Assembly: GCF_003633895.1 (NCBI RefSeq)
Contig: NZ_RBID01000016.1
Location: forward strand, 1-64,000
DNA length: 64,000 nucleotides
Source: Vogesella indigofera
GTDB lineage: Bacteria > Pseudomonadota > Gammaproteobacteria > Burkholderiales > Chromobacteriaceae
Reading direction: 5' to 3'
The position numbers and the translations under genes were made by a program. The notes under the pieces are model-generated. The model made no database searches. It worked only from the letters and a program-made list of their open reading frames with translations, and was not told where the DNA came from. Shown here in pieces: positions 10,430 to 22,735 of the stretch. Numbering within the stretch: position 1 is the stretch's first letter; each line of letters opens with the position of its first letter.

Positions 10430-10466
10430 TTGAGCCGCAAGGGCTAAAGGCGGATAATCCGCCTTT
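10430..10466 (+). promoter_or_regulatory. Possible internal promoter and hairpin before fbpB
   Basis: TTGAGC (10430-10435) and GATAAT (10453-10458) are 17 bases apart. The -10 sits inside a small inverted repeat, AAAGGCGGA/TCCGCCTTT (10446-10466). This could let fbpBC be transcribed independently of fbpA; the hairpin could equally be a second attenuator. Confidence 0.4.
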
Positions 10467-10488
10467 TGATTTTCGCCTTCATTTTTCT

Positions 10489-12099
10489 ATGCCATCCGTT
10501 TTCCGACGCTGGCGTTGGCCGCTTGTCGCCTTGTTGATCAGCCTGCTGACGCTGATCCCTCTCGCCGTGATCGTATTGTCGTCGCTGACGCCGGACCCGG
10601 TGATCTGGCAGCACCTGCTCGACTACGCGTTGCCGGAGCTGCTGAACAACACGCTGTGGCTGGTGCTGGGCGTGGCCGCTGGCGTGCTGCTGCTGGGCGT
10701 GCCGCTGGCCTGGCTGGTGGCGGTGTACGATTTTCCGGGGCGCAAGCACTTCAACTGGGCGCTGATGCTGCCGCTGGCGATGCCGGCCTACGTGATGGCG
10801 TTCACCCAGGTCGGGCTGTTCGATTTTTCCGGCCCGGTGCAAACCCTGCTGCGCGCGCATTTCGACAATACGCGCTGGTTTCCGCCGATCCGCTCCACCG
10901 GCGGTCTGGTGCTGGTGATGAGCCTGGCGTTCTATCCCTACGTCTACCTGCTGGCGCGCAATGCCTTCTCCACCATGGGCCGCCGCGCGCTGGAGGTGGG
11001 GCAGACGCTGGGGCTGTCGCGCAGTGCCGGCTTCTGGCACATCGCGCTGCCGATGGCGCGACCATGGATCATGGGTGGCCTGATCCTGGCACTGATGGAA
11101 ACGCTGGCCGATTTCGGCACCGTGTCGATCTTCAACTTCGATGCCTTCACCACCGCCATCTACAAGGCGTGGTTCTCGCTGTTCTCGCTGGATACCGCCA
11201 AGCAGCTGGCGTCGCTGCTGGTGGCGCTGATCTTCGTGATGGTGGTGCTGGAGCAGTATGCGCGCGGCCGTCGCGCCTATGTGCAGGCTGGTCGCGCCGC
11301 ACCGCTGCCACGCCTGCGTCTGGCCGGCGCACGCGCCTGGCTGGCCAGCGGCTACGCGCTGCTGGTGCTGGTCTTGGCCTTCGTGCTGCCGTTCGGCCAG
11401 TTGCTGGTCTGGTCGTGGGGCGCGCTGGAGCAGGAGTGGAACGAGGCCCTGTTCGGCTATGCGCTGCGCTCGGTGACGCTGTCGATGATGGCGGCGCTGA
11501 TGATCGTCTGCGTCGCTTTGCTGCTGTCCTATGCCCGGCGCCGTGACGGTGGTGCGCTGGTGCGACTACTGGCGCGGGTGGCGACGCTGGGCTATGCGGT
11601 ACCCGGTACCGTGCTGGCGGTCGGCATCTTCGTGCCGATTGCCTGGCTGGACAATGTGCTGATCGGGCATTTCTTTGTTGGCCAGGATGTCACCGCGGTG
11701 CTGAAGGGCACGCTGGCGGTGATGCTGCTGGCCTACGTGTCGCGCTTTCTCGCCGTCGGTTACTCGGCGGTGGATGCGGCGATGAACCGCATCACGCGCA
11801 GCCAGGAAGAAGCGGCGCGCAACCTCGGCTATTCCGGCTTTGCGCTGCTGCGCCATGTGCACCTGCCGTTGCTGCAGGGCGGCCTGCTGACCGGGGTACT
11901 GATGGTGTTTGTCGATGTGATGAAAGAGATGCCGATCACCATGATGACGCGCCCGTTCGGCTGGGATACGCTGGCGGTCAGGATTTACGGTTTGACGTCG
12001 GAAGGGGTGTTTGACCAGGCAGCGTTGCCGGCAGTGGTGCTGGTGCTGGTCGGTCTGATTCCTACCTTGCTGTTGTCACGTCAAAAGGATGTTGCTTGA
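10489..12099 (+). CDS. fbpB: Ferric iron ABC transporter, permease
   Basis: A 536-residue inner-membrane permease with two fused binding-protein-type permease halves, as usual for FbpB/AfuB. Each half has the EAA loop that docks the ATPase (FSTMGRRALEVGQTLGLSRSAG and ITRSQEEAARNLGYSG). The start is uncertain. ATG 10489 gives a normal N-terminus (MPSVFRRWRWPLV) but has no clear Shine-Dalgarno. ATG 10423 has GAGG at the right distance, but would translate the promoter/hairpin region. The stop overlaps the fbpC start by one base, so the two are translationally coupled. Confidence 0.92.
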   Translation: MPSVFRRWRWPLVALLISLLTLIPLAVIVLSSLTPDPVIWQHLLDYALPELLNNTLWLVLGVAAGVLLLGVPLAWLVAVYDFPGRKHFNWALMLPLAMPAYVMAFTQVGLFDFSGPVQTLLRAHFDNTRWFPPIRSTGGLVLVMSLAFYPYVYLLARNAFSTMGRRALEVGQTLGLSRSAGFWHIALPMARPWIMGGLILALMETLADFGTVSIFNFDAFTTAIYKAWFSLFSLDTAKQLASLLVALIFVMVVLEQYARGRRAYVQAGRAAPLPRLRLAGARAWLASGYALLVLVLAFVLPFGQLLVWSWGALEQEWNEALFGYALRSVTLSMMAALMIVCVALLLSYARRRDGGALVRLLARVATLGYAVPGTVLAVGIFVPIAWLDNVLIGHFFVGQDVTAVLKGTLAVMLLAYVSRFLAVGYSAVDAAMNRITRSQEEAARNLGYSGFALLRHVHLPLLQGGLLTGVLMVFVDVMKEMPITMMTRPFGWDTLAVRIYGLTSEGVFDQAALPAVVLVLVGLIPTLLLSRQKDVA

Positions 12100-13142
12100 T
12101 GGATGCTTTGCTTCAGTTGAATGCGGTCAGCCAGGCCTACGCCGGCAAGCCGGTGATCGATAACATGTCGTTTCAGCTGGCGGAGGGCGAGATCGCCTGC
12201 CTGCTGGGCAGCTCCGGCTGCGGCAAGACCACGGTGCTGCGCTGCATTGCCGGCTTCGAGCCGCTGCGCGGTGGCGACATCCGGCTCAACGGCGAGCGTA
12301 TCGCCGCTCCCGGCTACAACAAGCCGGCGCATCTGCGCGCGGTGGGGATGGTGTTCCAGGATTACGCGCTGTTCCCGCACCTGGACGTGGCGGCCAACGT
12401 TGGCTTCGGCCTGCGCGGTCTTGGCGACGGCGAGCGCAAGGCGCGCATCGGGCTGATGCTGGAAGTGGTCGGCCTGTCGGCGCTGGCCGGCGCCTATCCG
12501 CACGAGCTGTCCGGCGGCCAGCAGCAGCGGGTGGCACTGGCGCGCGCGCTGGCGCCGCGGCCGCGGCTCTTGCTGCTGGACGAGCCGTTTTCCAACCTCG
12601 ACGTCGACCTGCGCCAGCGCCTGTCGCATGAGGTGCGCGGCATCCTGAAAGAGCAGGGCATGACCGCGATCATGGTTACCCACGACCAGCAGGAGGCGTT
12701 CGCCATGGCCGACAAGGTCGGCGTGATGCACCACGGCCACCTGCAGCAGTGGGCATCGCCGTACCAGCTGTACCACGAGCCGGCCAGCCGCTATGTCGCC
12801 GATTTCATCGGTCAGGGCGCGTTCGTGCCGGCGGTGATCAGCGGGCCGCAGTGCGTGACGCTGGAAGTGGGCGAGTATTGCAGCCTGACGCCGCTGGCCT
12901 ACCAGGTCGGCGCGCAGGTGGACGTGCTGCTGCGTCCGGACGACGTGGTGCACGACGACCACAGCGAGCTGACCGCCGTCGTCAAGGGCAAGGTGTTCAT
13001 GGGCTCCGAGTTCATGTACACGCTGCAGCTGCCGTCCGGTCAGCAGGTGCTGGCGCAGGTGCCCAGCCATCACAACCACGCCATCGGCGAGGCGATCGGC
13101 ATCCGTCTGGAGCTGGATCACCTGATTGCCTTTGCGCGCTGA
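12099..13142 (+). CDS. fbpC: Ferric iron ABC transporter, ATP-binding protein
   Basis: A 347-residue ATPase that powers Fe3+ import through FbpB. All ABC motifs are present: Walker A GSSGCGKTT (about 38-46), Q-loop FQDYALFPH, signature LSGGQQQRVALARAL, Walker B LLLLDEPFSNLD and switch His in VTHDQQEA. A C-terminal TOBE-like region follows (about 240-345). The start ATG overlaps the fbpB stop (TGATG). The gene ends just before a strong bidirectional terminator. Confidence 0.95.
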   Translation: MDALLQLNAVSQAYAGKPVIDNMSFQLAEGEIACLLGSSGCGKTTVLRCIAGFEPLRGGDIRLNGERIAAPGYNKPAHLRAVGMVFQDYALFPHLDVAANVGFGLRGLGDGERKARIGLMLEVVGLSALAGAYPHELSGGQQQRVALARALAPRPRLLLLDEPFSNLDVDLRQRLSHEVRGILKEQGMTAIMVTHDQQEAFAMADKVGVMHHGHLQQWASPYQLYHEPASRYVADFIGQGAFVPAVISGPQCVTLEVGEYCSLTPLAYQVGAQVDVLLRPDDVVHDDHSELTAVVKGKVFMGSEFMYTLQLPSGQQVLAQVPSHHNHAIGEAIGIRLELDHLIAFAR

Positions 13143-13151
13143 GCGGCCATG

Positions 13152-13182
13152 AAAAAACCCGGTGCCAGGCACCGGGTTTTTT
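13152..13182. terminator. Bidirectional terminator between fbpC and pbpG
   Basis: A near-perfect palindrome, AAAAAACCCGGTGCC facing GGCACCGGGTTTTTT, lies between convergent fbpC and pbpG. A-run on the left and T-run on the right make it work both ways. Confidence 0.92.
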
Positions 13183-13185
13183 GCT

Positions 13186-13198
13186 TGCGGCCAACCTT
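13186..13198 (-). repeat. AAGGTTGGCCGCA element, single copy
   Basis: An exact copy read on the minus strand (TGCGGCCAACCTT on plus), sitting between the bidirectional terminator and the pbpG stop codon. Confidence 0.9.
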
Positions 13199-13206
13199 GG
13201 CGCGGT

Positions 13207-14061
13207 TTAACCCGCCAGCCAGGTGTGCGGAATGGACTCCAGCCAGGTCTTGATCGAGCGGGCGTCCCGTACCCGCGCCGCCGAGCTGTTGGCGGCCAGC
13301 AGCACGAATACCAGCTTCTGGCTGCCGACTTCGGCTTCCATCACCAGGCAACCGCCGGCTTCGTTGATAAAGCCGGTCTTGGACAGCTCGATCGCCCACT
13401 GGCCTTCACGCACCAGCGCATTGCTGTTCTTGTAGTGCAGCGTGCGGGTGGCGCTCGGCTGTGCCGTGTACTCGGTCATGGTGGTGAACTGGCGGATCAG
13501 CGGATACTGGTTGGCGGCCTTGACCAGGCGTACCAGATCCATCGCCGTGGCGCTGTTGCGCACGTCCAGCCCGGTCGAGTCGTAGAAACTGGCGTTCTGC
13601 ATGCCGATGGCGCGCGCCTTCTGGTTCATGCGCTCGATGAACGCCGGGCGGCCGCCGGGGTAGTAGCGCGACAGTACCGCCGCGGCACGGTTTTCCGACG
13701 ACATCAGCGCCAGCAGCAGCATCTCGCGGCGGGTTAGCGTGGAGCCGACGGACAGGCGCGAGCCGGTGTTCTTCAGGCGGTCGAGTTCCTCGTCGCTGAT
13801 GGTCATCGGGCTGTCCAGCGGCAAGCCGGCGTCCAGCACCACCATCGCGGTCATCAGCTTGGTGATGGAGGCGATCGGCAGCTTTTGCCGGGCATTCTTT
13901 TCGAATACCATCTGCCCGGTGCGGCCGTCGACGATGGCGACCGAGTGCGAGCTTAATTGCGGCTGGGCGGCTTCCGACGGATGATAGCTTGTCGGCTGGG
14001 CGGCCATAATGGCGCCGCTGCTAAGCGCCAGCACGCAAGCAACAAATAAATTCTTTAGCAT
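13207..14061 (-). CDS. pbpG: D-alanyl-D-alanine endopeptidase (penicillin-binding protein 7)
   Basis: A 284-residue periplasmic serine peptidase of family S11 that cuts D-Ala-DAP cross-links in peptidoglycan. It has a signal peptide (about residues 1-21) and the three penicillin-binding motifs: SITK at 65-68 (catalytic Ser 65), SEN at 122-124 and KTG at 228-230. The length matches PbpG rather than DacA/DacC, and the C-terminal membrane-anchoring helix of DacA is missing. It is divergent from uvrB and convergent with fbpC. Confidence 0.9.
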   Translation of the reverse strand: MLKNLFVACVLALSSGAIMAAQPTSYHPSEAAQPQLSSHSVAIVDGRTGQMVFEKNARQKLPIASITKLMTAMVVLDAGLPLDSPMTISDEELDRLKNTGSRLSVGSTLTRREMLLLALMSSENRAAAVLSRYYPGGRPAFIERMNQKARAIGMQNASFYDSTGLDVRNSATAMDLVRLVKAANQYPLIRQFTTMTEYTAQPSATRTLHYKNSNALVREGQWAIELSKTGFINEAGGCLVMEAEVGSQKLVFVLLAANSSAARVRDARSIKTWLESIPHTWLAG

Positions 14062-14205
14062 CTTTTTGTGGCTCCGATGCGTGGTGAGTTACGTGATAAA
14101 ACAGATTTTATTTTAAATCGCCAGAATGGATTTGTCCGGATTGATTTTCTATTTATGCCATGAAAAACAATTGGACCAGCTATCCCTGGCGTGACGAATG
14201 GGTGA

Positions 14206-16224
<2,019 letters not shown>

Positions 16225-16226
16225 TC

Positions 16227-16715
16227 ATGACAAACAAAGCCCTGCTGCCTGCCCGTTTCCGGGTGCTGTTCGTGTGCACCGGCAACATCTGCCGCTCGCC
16301 GACCGCGCATGCCATCTTCGCGCGTGACGTTGGCCGCGCCGGTCTGGCGGCGCAGATCGCGGTCGATTCCGCCGGCACCTCAGCCTGGCATGCCGGCGAA
16401 GCGGCGGATCCGCGCACGGTGGCGGCCGCGCTGCGCCACGGCGTCGACATGAGCGCGTTGCGGGCACGGCCGTTTCGGCCGCAAGACTGGCAGCAGTTTG
16501 ATCTGATCCTGGTTGCCGGTTACGATCATTTGGCACAATTGCGGCGGCAGATGCCGGCGAACTGGCCGGGAGAGTTGGCACTGATGCTGGCGGATGCCGA
16601 AGTGCCGGATCCCTACTATGGTGGGGAGGTCGGTTTTGAAGCGGTGTTTGCCTTGCTGGAGCAGGCGTCGCACCACTGGCTGGACAAGGCCAGGGCGCAG
16701 TTGCCTGCAATATAA
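16227..16715 (+). CDS. Low-molecular-weight protein-tyrosine phosphatase
   Basis: A 162-residue cytoplasmic phosphatase of the LMW-PTP family. The active-site loop CTGNICRS has nucleophile Cys 17 and Arg 23, and the general-acid motif DPYY lies near the C-terminus. Such enzymes dephosphorylate tyrosine kinases, often those controlling polysaccharide export, but no tyrosine kinase or polysaccharide gene lies nearby. It starts 2 bases after uvrB, so it is probably co-transcribed with it. The partner is unknown. Confidence 0.9.
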   Translation: MTNKALLPARFRVLFVCTGNICRSPTAHAIFARDVGRAGLAAQIAVDSAGTSAWHAGEAADPRTVAAALRHGVDMSALRARPFRPQDWQQFDLILVAGYDHLAQLRRQMPANWPGELALMLADAEVPDPYYGGEVGFEAVFALLEQASHHWLDKARAQLPAI

Positions 16716-16758
16716 CAAAACCTGACGCTGCGCCCGGGCGCCGCCAAAAGGGGAAAAC

Positions 16759-17454
16759 ATGGTCATGCCGCGTAAAGAAGGGCTGGATTTCAAACCGCTG
16801 GAAGTCGCGCCCAGTCACACTGCCGACGCCGTCCTGCCGCGCCAGCCTGGCCGGCTGGCACTGGGGCGCCAGACGGTCATCGCCATCGGTTCGTCCACCG
16901 GTGGCACCGAAGCGCTGCGGGTATTGCTGACCGCGCTGCCGGAGCAGATGCCGCCGATCATCATCACCCAGCACATGCCGGAAATGTTCACCAAGTCCTT
17001 TGCCGCGCGCTTGGATTCGCTGTGCAAGCTGCGGGTCAAGGAGGCGGAAGACGGCGAGCGCTTGCAGCCGGGCGTGGTCTATATCGCGCCGGGCCATTCC
17101 CATCTGCTGATCAAGCCGGCCAGCACCATCGGTTACGCCATCAGCCTGCACCAGGGGCCGCCGGTCAACCGCCACAAGCCGTCGGTGGACGTGATGTTCC
17201 GCGCTGCGGCCAACGTCATCGGGCGCAATGCCATCGGCGTGATCCTGACCGGCATGGGGCGCGATGGCGCCTCCGGCATGGGCGAGCTGAAAGAGGCGGG
17301 CGCCCATAATATCGCGCAGGACGAGGCGTCCTGCGTGGTGTTCGGCATGCCGAAGGAGGCCATTGCCCTCGGCGCCGCCCATGAAGTGTTGTCACTCAAC
17401 AATATTGCCGCGCGCCTGATCGCGCTGTGCAGCCAGCGCCAGCATCAGGACTAA
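16759..17454 (+). CDS. Receiver-less CheB-type protein-glutamate methylesterase
   Basis: A 231-residue protein consisting only of a CheB methylesterase domain with a short N-terminal arm of about 35 residues. The catalytic triad is visible: Ser 46 in GSSTGGTE, His 72 in TQHMPEMF and Asp 169 in GMGRDGA. Canonical CheB has an N-terminal receiver domain of about 120 residues that restrains the enzyme until phosphorylated; here it is absent, and no frame for it exists upstream. The start ATG has AGGGG at good spacing. It would remove methyl groups from chemoreceptors or deamidate their glutamines. It lies just before the flagellar regulator. No other chemotaxis genes are in the window. Confidence 0.85.
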   Translation: MVMPRKEGLDFKPLEVAPSHTADAVLPRQPGRLALGRQTVIAIGSSTGGTEALRVLLTALPEQMPPIIITQHMPEMFTKSFAARLDSLCKLRVKEAEDGERLQPGVVYIAPGHSHLLIKPASTIGYAISLHQGPPVNRHKPSVDVMFRAAANVIGRNAIGVILTGMGRDGASGMGELKEAGAHNIAQDEASCVVFGMPKEAIALGAAHEVLSLNNIAARLIALCSQRQHQD

Positions 17455-17505
17455 GCTGTTGTCCGGCGGCTGGCTCTGTCCTGTCATGAATTACATCGGT
17501 TACCC

Positions 17506-18834
<1,329 letters not shown>

Positions 18835-18863
18835 CGCCGCCGGCCTCACTGCAAGAGGTTACT

Positions 18864-19184
18864 ATGTCCACGCAGGGTATCAATCAGCTATTGGGTGAGC
18901 TGCGCGCCATGTCGTCGCTGGCCGCGGGTCAGGCGCCTGCGGTAGACAAGACCGCTCCCGAAGTCGATTTTTCTGATGTACTCAAGAGCACGCTGGAGCA
19001 GGTCAACCAGGTGCAGAACACTTCACTCGAGCTGCAAAAGCAGTTTGAACTGGGTGAGGAAGGCGTTAACATCCAGGACGTCATGGTGTCGATGCAAAAA
19101 GCAAGTCTGAGCTTCCAGACCATGGTTCAGGCCCGCAACAAGCTGGTTTCTGCCTATCAGGAAATCATGAATACGCAAGTGTAG
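18864..19184 (+). CDS. fliE: Flagellar hook-basal body protein FliE
   Basis: A 106-residue helical protein that joins the MS ring to the rod of the flagellar basal body. The conserved C-terminal block VMVSMQKASLSFQTMVQARNK is clear. The start ATG is preceded by AAGAGG. It is the first gene of a long same-strand flagellar cluster running to fliR and follows the flrC-like regulator. Confidence 0.95.
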   Translation: MSTQGINQLLGELRAMSSLAAGQAPAVDKTAPEVDFSDVLKSTLEQVNQVQNTSLELQKQFELGEEGVNIQDVMVSMQKASLSFQTMVQARNKLVSAYQEIMNTQV

Positions 19185-19244
19185 CGCCGTCTGTTTCGAG
19201 CTTCGGGCCTGCGGCGGTAAGATCAATAATGAAATAACCACTGT

Positions 19245-20963
19245 ATGGCTGAATTGGTCGATAATACTGCGCCTGCTTGGAAGGGGCGTGCCAACGAAGT
19301 GTTGACACGTTTCAATGCCCTTCCCAATAACAAGAAAATCCTGTTCTTCACTGCCATCGCCGCAGTGTTGTCCATCGCGCTTGCCTTGCTGGTATTCAAT
19401 CGCGAACCTCCCTACAAAGTACTGTTTACCGGTCTGGCCGATAGTGACGGCGGCCAGGTCACCGCCGCGCTGCAGCAGATGAACGTGCCATACCAGATTG
19501 GTGACGGTGGCGTGATCTCGGTGCCGAGCGAGCGCGTCTACGATACCCGGCTGAAGCTGGCGACACAGGGCCTACCCAAGGCCGGCGGTGTCGGTTTCGA
19601 GCTGATGGACAAGCAGAAGTTCGGCATCAGCCAGTTTGCCGAGCAGGTCAATTACCAGCGCTCGATTGAGGGCGAACTGGCCCGCACCATCAAGGCGGTT
19701 GCCGTGGTCGACAGCGCGCGCGTGCATCTGGCGATGCCGAAGCAGACGGTTTTCGTGCGTGACCAGCAACAGCCGACAGCATCGGTGATGCTGACCTTGC
19801 GGCCGGGTCGGATTCTGGATGGTGGGCAGATTGCCGGCATCATGCACCTGGTGTCCAGCTCGGTGCCCAACCTGCCGCTGCGCAATGTGTCGATCGTCGA
19901 TCAGGACGGCAATCTGCTGTCCACGGTGCCGGACCAGAATAATGGCTCGCTTGATCGCCGGCAGCTGGATTATGTGCGCCAGATCGAGGCCGACTACACC
20001 AAGCGTGTCGAAACCATTCTCGAGCCGATTTTCGGCAAGGGCAATGCCCGTGCCCAGGTGACGGCCAACGTGGATTTTTCCGAGTCGGAGCAGACCTCGG
20101 AGAGTTTTCGCCCCAATTCGACCCCCAATCCTTCCGCGACCCGCAGCCAGCAGATCAGCGAGACGCTGGGGCGCGACGCCAACCTGCCGTCCGGCGTGCC
20201 CGGGGCGCTGACCAACCAGCCACCATCGCCGGCGTCGGCGCCGCTGACGCTGCCACCGGGCGCCGCGCCCGGTACGGCCACCCTGTCGGGCTTGCCGATG
20301 GGCACCGCCTCCGGCTCGCTGAGTCGCGAAATCACCACCAACTACGAAGTCGACAAGACCATCCAGCACACCAAGTCGCAGAAGGGTGTCATTAAGCGCC
20401 TGACCGCGGCGGTGGTGGTGAACTACAAGATGGTGCCCGACAACCAGGGGGTGTTGAAGGCGACGCCGCTGACGGAGAAGGAATTCGGCCAGATTAATAA
20501 TCTGGTCAAGGAGGCGGTCGGCTTCAATGCCGAACGCGGCGATTCGGTCAACGTGGTCAATGCCAGCTTTGCCGATGCGGTGCCGGTGCTGACGGTGCAG
20601 GACAAGGTGCTGGATTTTGCCAGCAACAATGCCTCCGATTTGCTGAAGTACGGTCTGTTGCTGCTGGCCATCCTCTATCTGCTGTTCGGGGTGGTACGGC
20701 CGATCATGCGCGACGTGGTGAATCCGCCACCGCCGCCGCCGGTGGATGACCTTGAGGCTGCTGCCAGCAGTGGCCGCCTGCTGGCGGTCGCCGGCGAAGA
20801 AAGCGAAGAGGGCGAGTCGGAAGAGGACAGCGACAATCCGTCACCGAAAGAGCTCCAGCGCCGCGTGTTCGAGGCTAATATGCAAAATGTTCGCGAGCTG
20901 GTGAAGTCCGACCCTCGCATGGCCGCACAGATTATCAAGGAATGGATCAGCTCTGATGAGTGA
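19245..20963 (+). CDS. fliF: Flagellar MS-ring protein FliF
   Basis: A 572-residue membrane protein that forms the MS ring, the base on which the flagellum and its export gate are built. It has an N-terminal membrane segment (about 31-52), the ring-building region with GVGFELMDKQKFGISQFAEQVNYQRS, a long proline/serine-rich loop (about 280-360), a second membrane segment (about 463-485), and a C-terminal tail that binds FliG. It overlaps fliG by 8 bases, so the two are coupled. Only a weak ribosome site precedes the ATG. Confidence 0.97.
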   Translation: MAELVDNTAPAWKGRANEVLTRFNALPNNKKILFFTAIAAVLSIALALLVFNREPPYKVLFTGLADSDGGQVTAALQQMNVPYQIGDGGVISVPSERVYDTRLKLATQGLPKAGGVGFELMDKQKFGISQFAEQVNYQRSIEGELARTIKAVAVVDSARVHLAMPKQTVFVRDQQQPTASVMLTLRPGRILDGGQIAGIMHLVSSSVPNLPLRNVSIVDQDGNLLSTVPDQNNGSLDRRQLDYVRQIEADYTKRVETILEPIFGKGNARAQVTANVDFSESEQTSESFRPNSTPNPSATRSQQISETLGRDANLPSGVPGALTNQPPSPASAPLTLPPGAAPGTATLSGLPMGTASGSLSREITTNYEVDKTIQHTKSQKGVIKRLTAAVVVNYKMVPDNQGVLKATPLTEKEFGQINNLVKEAVGFNAERGDSVNVVNASFADAVPVLTVQDKVLDFASNNASDLLKYGLLLLAILYLLFGVVRPIMRDVVNPPPPPPVDDLEAAASSGRLLAVAGEESEEGESEEDSDNPSPKELQRRVFEANMQNVRELVKSDPRMAAQIIKEWISSDE

Positions 20964-21954
20964 CGTCGGTGTTCGCCGCAGTTCCGTACTGCTGTTCAGT
21001 CTTGGCCAGTCGGAAGCGATCGAGGTCTTCAAGTACCTTGGACCCAAGGAAGTACAGAAGCTCAGTCTGGCCATGGCCGGGCTCAATAACCTGAGCCACG
21101 AGGAAGTGGAGAAGGTGGTATCGCAATTCCAGGAGGAGTGCGCGGCGCGCGCCAACTTTGGTGCGACCGACGAGTATCTGCGCAACGTGCTGGTGGAAGC
21201 ACTGGGTCCAGACAAGGCGGCCAACCTGCTGGACAAGATCCTGCAGGGCAACGACCACAGCGGTATCGAAAGCCTGAAGTGGATGGACCCGTCCTCCGCC
21301 GCCGACCTGATCCGCAACGAACACCCGCAAATCATCGCCACCATCATGGTGCATCTGGACCCGGACCTGTCCAGTGCCATTCTGGCCTACTTCCCGGAGC
21401 GGGTGCGCAACGAAGTGCTGATCCGTACCGCGACGCTGGAAGGCGTGCAGCCGCAGGCATTGCGCGAGTTGAACGACGTGTTGACGCAGCTGCTGTCCGG
21501 CGCCGATCGCGTCAAGAAGAGTGCGGCCGGCGGTGTCGGCATGACGGCCGAGATCCTCAACTTCCTCGGCTCCAACGTCGAAGCCTCGGCGCTGTCCTAT
21601 ATCCGCGAGTACGATCCGGAGCTGGCGCAGCGCATTCAGGACAAGATGTTCGTGTTCGAGAACATCCTGGAAATCGACGACCGCTCGATCCAGACCATCC
21701 TGCGCGAAGTGCAGTCCAATTCGCTGGTGGTGGCGCTGAAAGGCACCAGCCAGGAACTGAAAGACAAGATTTTCCGCAATATGTCGTCGCGCGCCGCCGA
21801 GATGCTGCGGGATGACCTGGAGTCGAAAGGCCCGGTCAAGCTGTCCGAGGTCGAGGCCGAGCAGAAGGAAATCCTCAAGATCGTGCGCAAGCTGGCCGAC
21901 GAAGGCCAGATCGTGATTGCAAGCAAAGGTGGAGACGAAGGCCTTGTCGAATAA
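20956..21954 (+). CDS. fliG: Flagellar motor switch protein FliG
   Basis: A 332-residue cytoplasmic rotor protein that transmits torque from the stator and helps set rotation direction with FliM and FliN. The N-terminal domain (SVLLFSLGQSEAIEVFKYLGP) binds FliF. The middle part has the conserved EHPQ motif (NEHPQIIATIMVHL). The C-terminal torque domain carries charged residues (NMSSRAAEMLRDDLESKGPVKLSEVE). The start lies within the end of fliF. Confidence 0.97.
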   Translation: MSDVGVRRSSVLLFSLGQSEAIEVFKYLGPKEVQKLSLAMAGLNNLSHEEVEKVVSQFQEECAARANFGATDEYLRNVLVEALGPDKAANLLDKILQGNDHSGIESLKWMDPSSAADLIRNEHPQIIATIMVHLDPDLSSAILAYFPERVRNEVLIRTATLEGVQPQALRELNDVLTQLLSGADRVKKSAAGGVGMTAEILNFLGSNVEASALSYIREYDPELAQRIQDKMFVFENILEIDDRSIQTILREVQSNSLVVALKGTSQELKDKIFRNMSSRAAEMLRDDLESKGPVKLSEVEAEQKEILKIVRKLADEGQIVIASKGGDEGLVE

Positions 21955-22735
21955 CAACGTCATTCCTGCCGAGTCGCTGGGGCAGTGGCGCAGCTGGACC
22001 ATGGGCGAGCTGGGTAGTGCTGCCGCGGTACCGGAGACGGCGCCGCCCGAGCTGGCGGCGCCAGCGCCACAGCCGGAGGAGCCCCCTGTCGAGGGGGCTT
22101 CGCTCATTATGACGGAGGACGAGCAGGATACGACGTCGCTCGATGCGGTGGCCACGGCCGCCTACCCGACCGCGGCTGAGCTGGAGGCGATTCATCAGGA
22201 GGCGTGGCAGACCGGCTACGACGCCGGCTTGCAGGCCGGCATGCAGGCCGGGGAGGAGCGTGGTCGTGCCGAAGGTGCCGAGCGGGCGCTGCTCGAGGCG
22301 CAGCAGCAGTTCCAGCAGTACTGGCAGCCGCTGTCCACGTTGCAGCAGTCGTTCGAGCAGGAGTTGTCGCTGCTGGGCGCGCAGCTGTCGCAGGAGGTGT
22401 TGGCGCTGGCCGTCAGCTTTGCCGAGAAGATGATCGGCGAAGTGGTACGGCATGACCCCGCGGTGCTGCGCTCGCTGCTGACCGAGGCGCTGGATTCGCT
22501 GGCCGACAGCGTGGCGCAGGTGAAAGTGCAGGCGCACCCGGACGAGCTGGCAACCTTGCAGGCGTTTCTGGGGGAGCAGTATCCGCAGTGGCGCATGCAG
22601 TGGCAGGCCGATGCCACCCTCACGCGCGGCGGCTGCCGCATTGAAACACCGTCCGCGTCCATCGACCTGACGCTGGAAAGCCGCCTGCAGCTGTTGCGCA
22701 AGGGGCTGGGGCTGACGGATGAGCATGCTGATTGA
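21944..22735 (+). CDS. fliH: Flagellar assembly protein FliH
   Basis: A protein of about 263 residues that binds the export ATPase FliI and guides substrates to the flagellar type III export gate. A spaced glycine series ([21 protein letters not shown]) is the typical FliH GxxxG-like helix. The C-terminal half resembles FliH/YscL ([17 protein letters not shown]). The start is unclear: TTG 21944 has GGTGGAG 9 bases upstream and is preferred, while TTG 21917 is also in frame. No ATG is available, which may keep its level low. It overlaps fliG by 11 bases and fliI by 17. Confidence 0.9.
   Translation: MSNNNVIPAESLGQWRSWTMGELGSAAAVPETAPPELAAPAPQPEEPPVEGASLIMTEDEQDTTSLDAVATAAYPTAAELEAIHQEAWQTGYDAGLQAGMQAGEERGRAEGAERALLEAQQQFQQYWQPLSTLQQSFEQELSLLGAQLSQEVLALAVSFAEKMIGEVVRHDPAVLRSLLTEALDSLADSVAQVKVQAHPDELATLQAFLGEQYPQWRMQWQADATLTRGGCRIETPSASIDLTLESRLQLLRKGLGLTDEHAD

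Noticed and set aside
12390-12410. GCGGCCAACGTTGG in fbpC and similar GCGGCCAAC strings in uvrB, cheB, flrC and the LysR gene as further copies of the dispersed word
   Set aside because: They match only 9-11 of 13 bases and are explained by common Ala-Asn or Arg-Pro codons; only exact copies were counted.
14062-14205. LexA/SOS box upstream of uvrB
   Set aside because: I searched the pbpG-uvrB gap for CTG-N10-CAG with an AT-rich centre and found none.
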